A program made the position numbers and the translations under genes. Source: Rhodococcus rhodnii (lineage in GTDB: Bacteria; Actinomycetota; Actinomycetes; Mycobacteriales; Pseudonocardiaceae). Taken from it: a DNA stretch of 6,107 nucleotides. Location of the stretch: positions 1 to 6,107 of the forward strand of contig JOAA01000082.1 of NCBI GenBank assembly GCA_000720375.1. The letters run 5' to 3'. Positions within the stretch are counted from its first letter, which is position 1, and each line of letters opens with the position of its first letter. Under the pieces are notes generated by a model that did not search any database, was not told the origin of the DNA, and saw nothing but the letters and a program-made list of their open reading frames with translations. Shown piece by piece: positions 6,021 to 6,107 of this stretch.

Positions 6021-6107
6021 GTTGGTGGTTGACAGGTTGGGTGTCGGGTTGGGTCTTCTGTAGCAGCCTCTCATACGGGGTCTGGCCGGCGAGGCCGCCG
6101 TGGGGAC
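6004..6107 (-). CDS. IS481/IS3-type transposase, C-terminal tail (runs off the right edge)
   Basis: From the right edge the minus strand reads PHGGLAGQTPYERLLQKTQ, then a low-complexity tail to a TAG at 6006-6004. H-x-G-L-x-G-x-T-P-x-E-R-L is the end of the DDE integrase-like domain of IS481 and related IS3-type transposases. The tail after KTQ (about 6050 onward) overlaps the approach to the DUF11 fragment in another frame, so the element end, or the breakpoint that truncated it, probably lies at about 6020-6050. The catalytic Asp and Glu residues would lie beyond the window. Confidence 0.68.
   Translation of the reverse strand, partial: PHGGLAGQTPYERLLQKTQPDTQPVNHQRQQHN

Noticed and set aside
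5262..6032. Plus-strand frame of 256 codons
   Set aside because: It lies opposite the tnpA catalytic boxes and the DUF11-RTX pieces. Composition is Arg/Gly-rich without a domain signature.
1..6107. CRISPR array, tRNA, rRNA or riboswitch
   Set aside because: No regularly spaced repeats and no cloverleaf or conserved RNA signature were seen on either strand.

Overview
The window is high-GC DNA, with G/C-rich third codon positions in every credible reading frame. Its protein families (an IS630-type transposase start, an ImuB C-terminus, Tn554-type recombinases and a VOC protein with a helical tail) point to an actinomycete. Almost everything real is on the minus strand. This is an accessory region dominated by decayed mobile DNA rather than an ordinary operon.

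Layout from left to right. (1) Positions 1-54: the first codons of an IS630-family transposase that runs off the left edge, with a probable element end near 95-97. (2) About 155-967, minus: a wrecked gene for a zinc-ribbon plus helix-turn-helix protein. Its conserved blocks hop between frames at least five times. (3) About 1004-1290, plus: a frameshifted remnant of the C-terminal part of an ImuB/DNA polymerase Y-family gene. (4) 1291-1531: no convincing gene, but AT-richer inverted repeats and a perfect 11-bp-arm palindrome downstream of the next gene. (5) 1532-2128, minus: an apparently intact VOC (glyoxalase/bleomycin-resistance fold) gene. (6) 2191-5757, minus: a Tn554-like transposition module in the order tnpA-tnpB-tnpC, joined by 4-base stop/start overlaps (GTGA and ATGA). 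tnpC is intact. tnpB is broken by two frameshifts, one of them clearly caused by an 11-bp tandem duplication. tnpA has lost its N-terminal half, and its middle does not look like the family. (7) About 5755-6020: a frameshifted fragment of a surface protein (DUF11 repeat followed by the start of an RTX-type Gly-Asp region), joined in frame to the truncated tnpA. (8) About 6004-6105: the C-terminal tail of an IS481/IS3-type transposase running off the right edge.

In an intact relative the two tyrosine recombinases (TnpA, TnpB) and the small DNA-binding coiled-coil protein (TnpC) would act together to move the element. Here that machinery looks immobile. The VOC gene next to tnpC is the only non-transposition gene that still looks functional. 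It may be a passenger of the element or an older resident. I see no intact new system, but the window records several successive insertion and decay events, and the breakpoints are legible to within a few bases.
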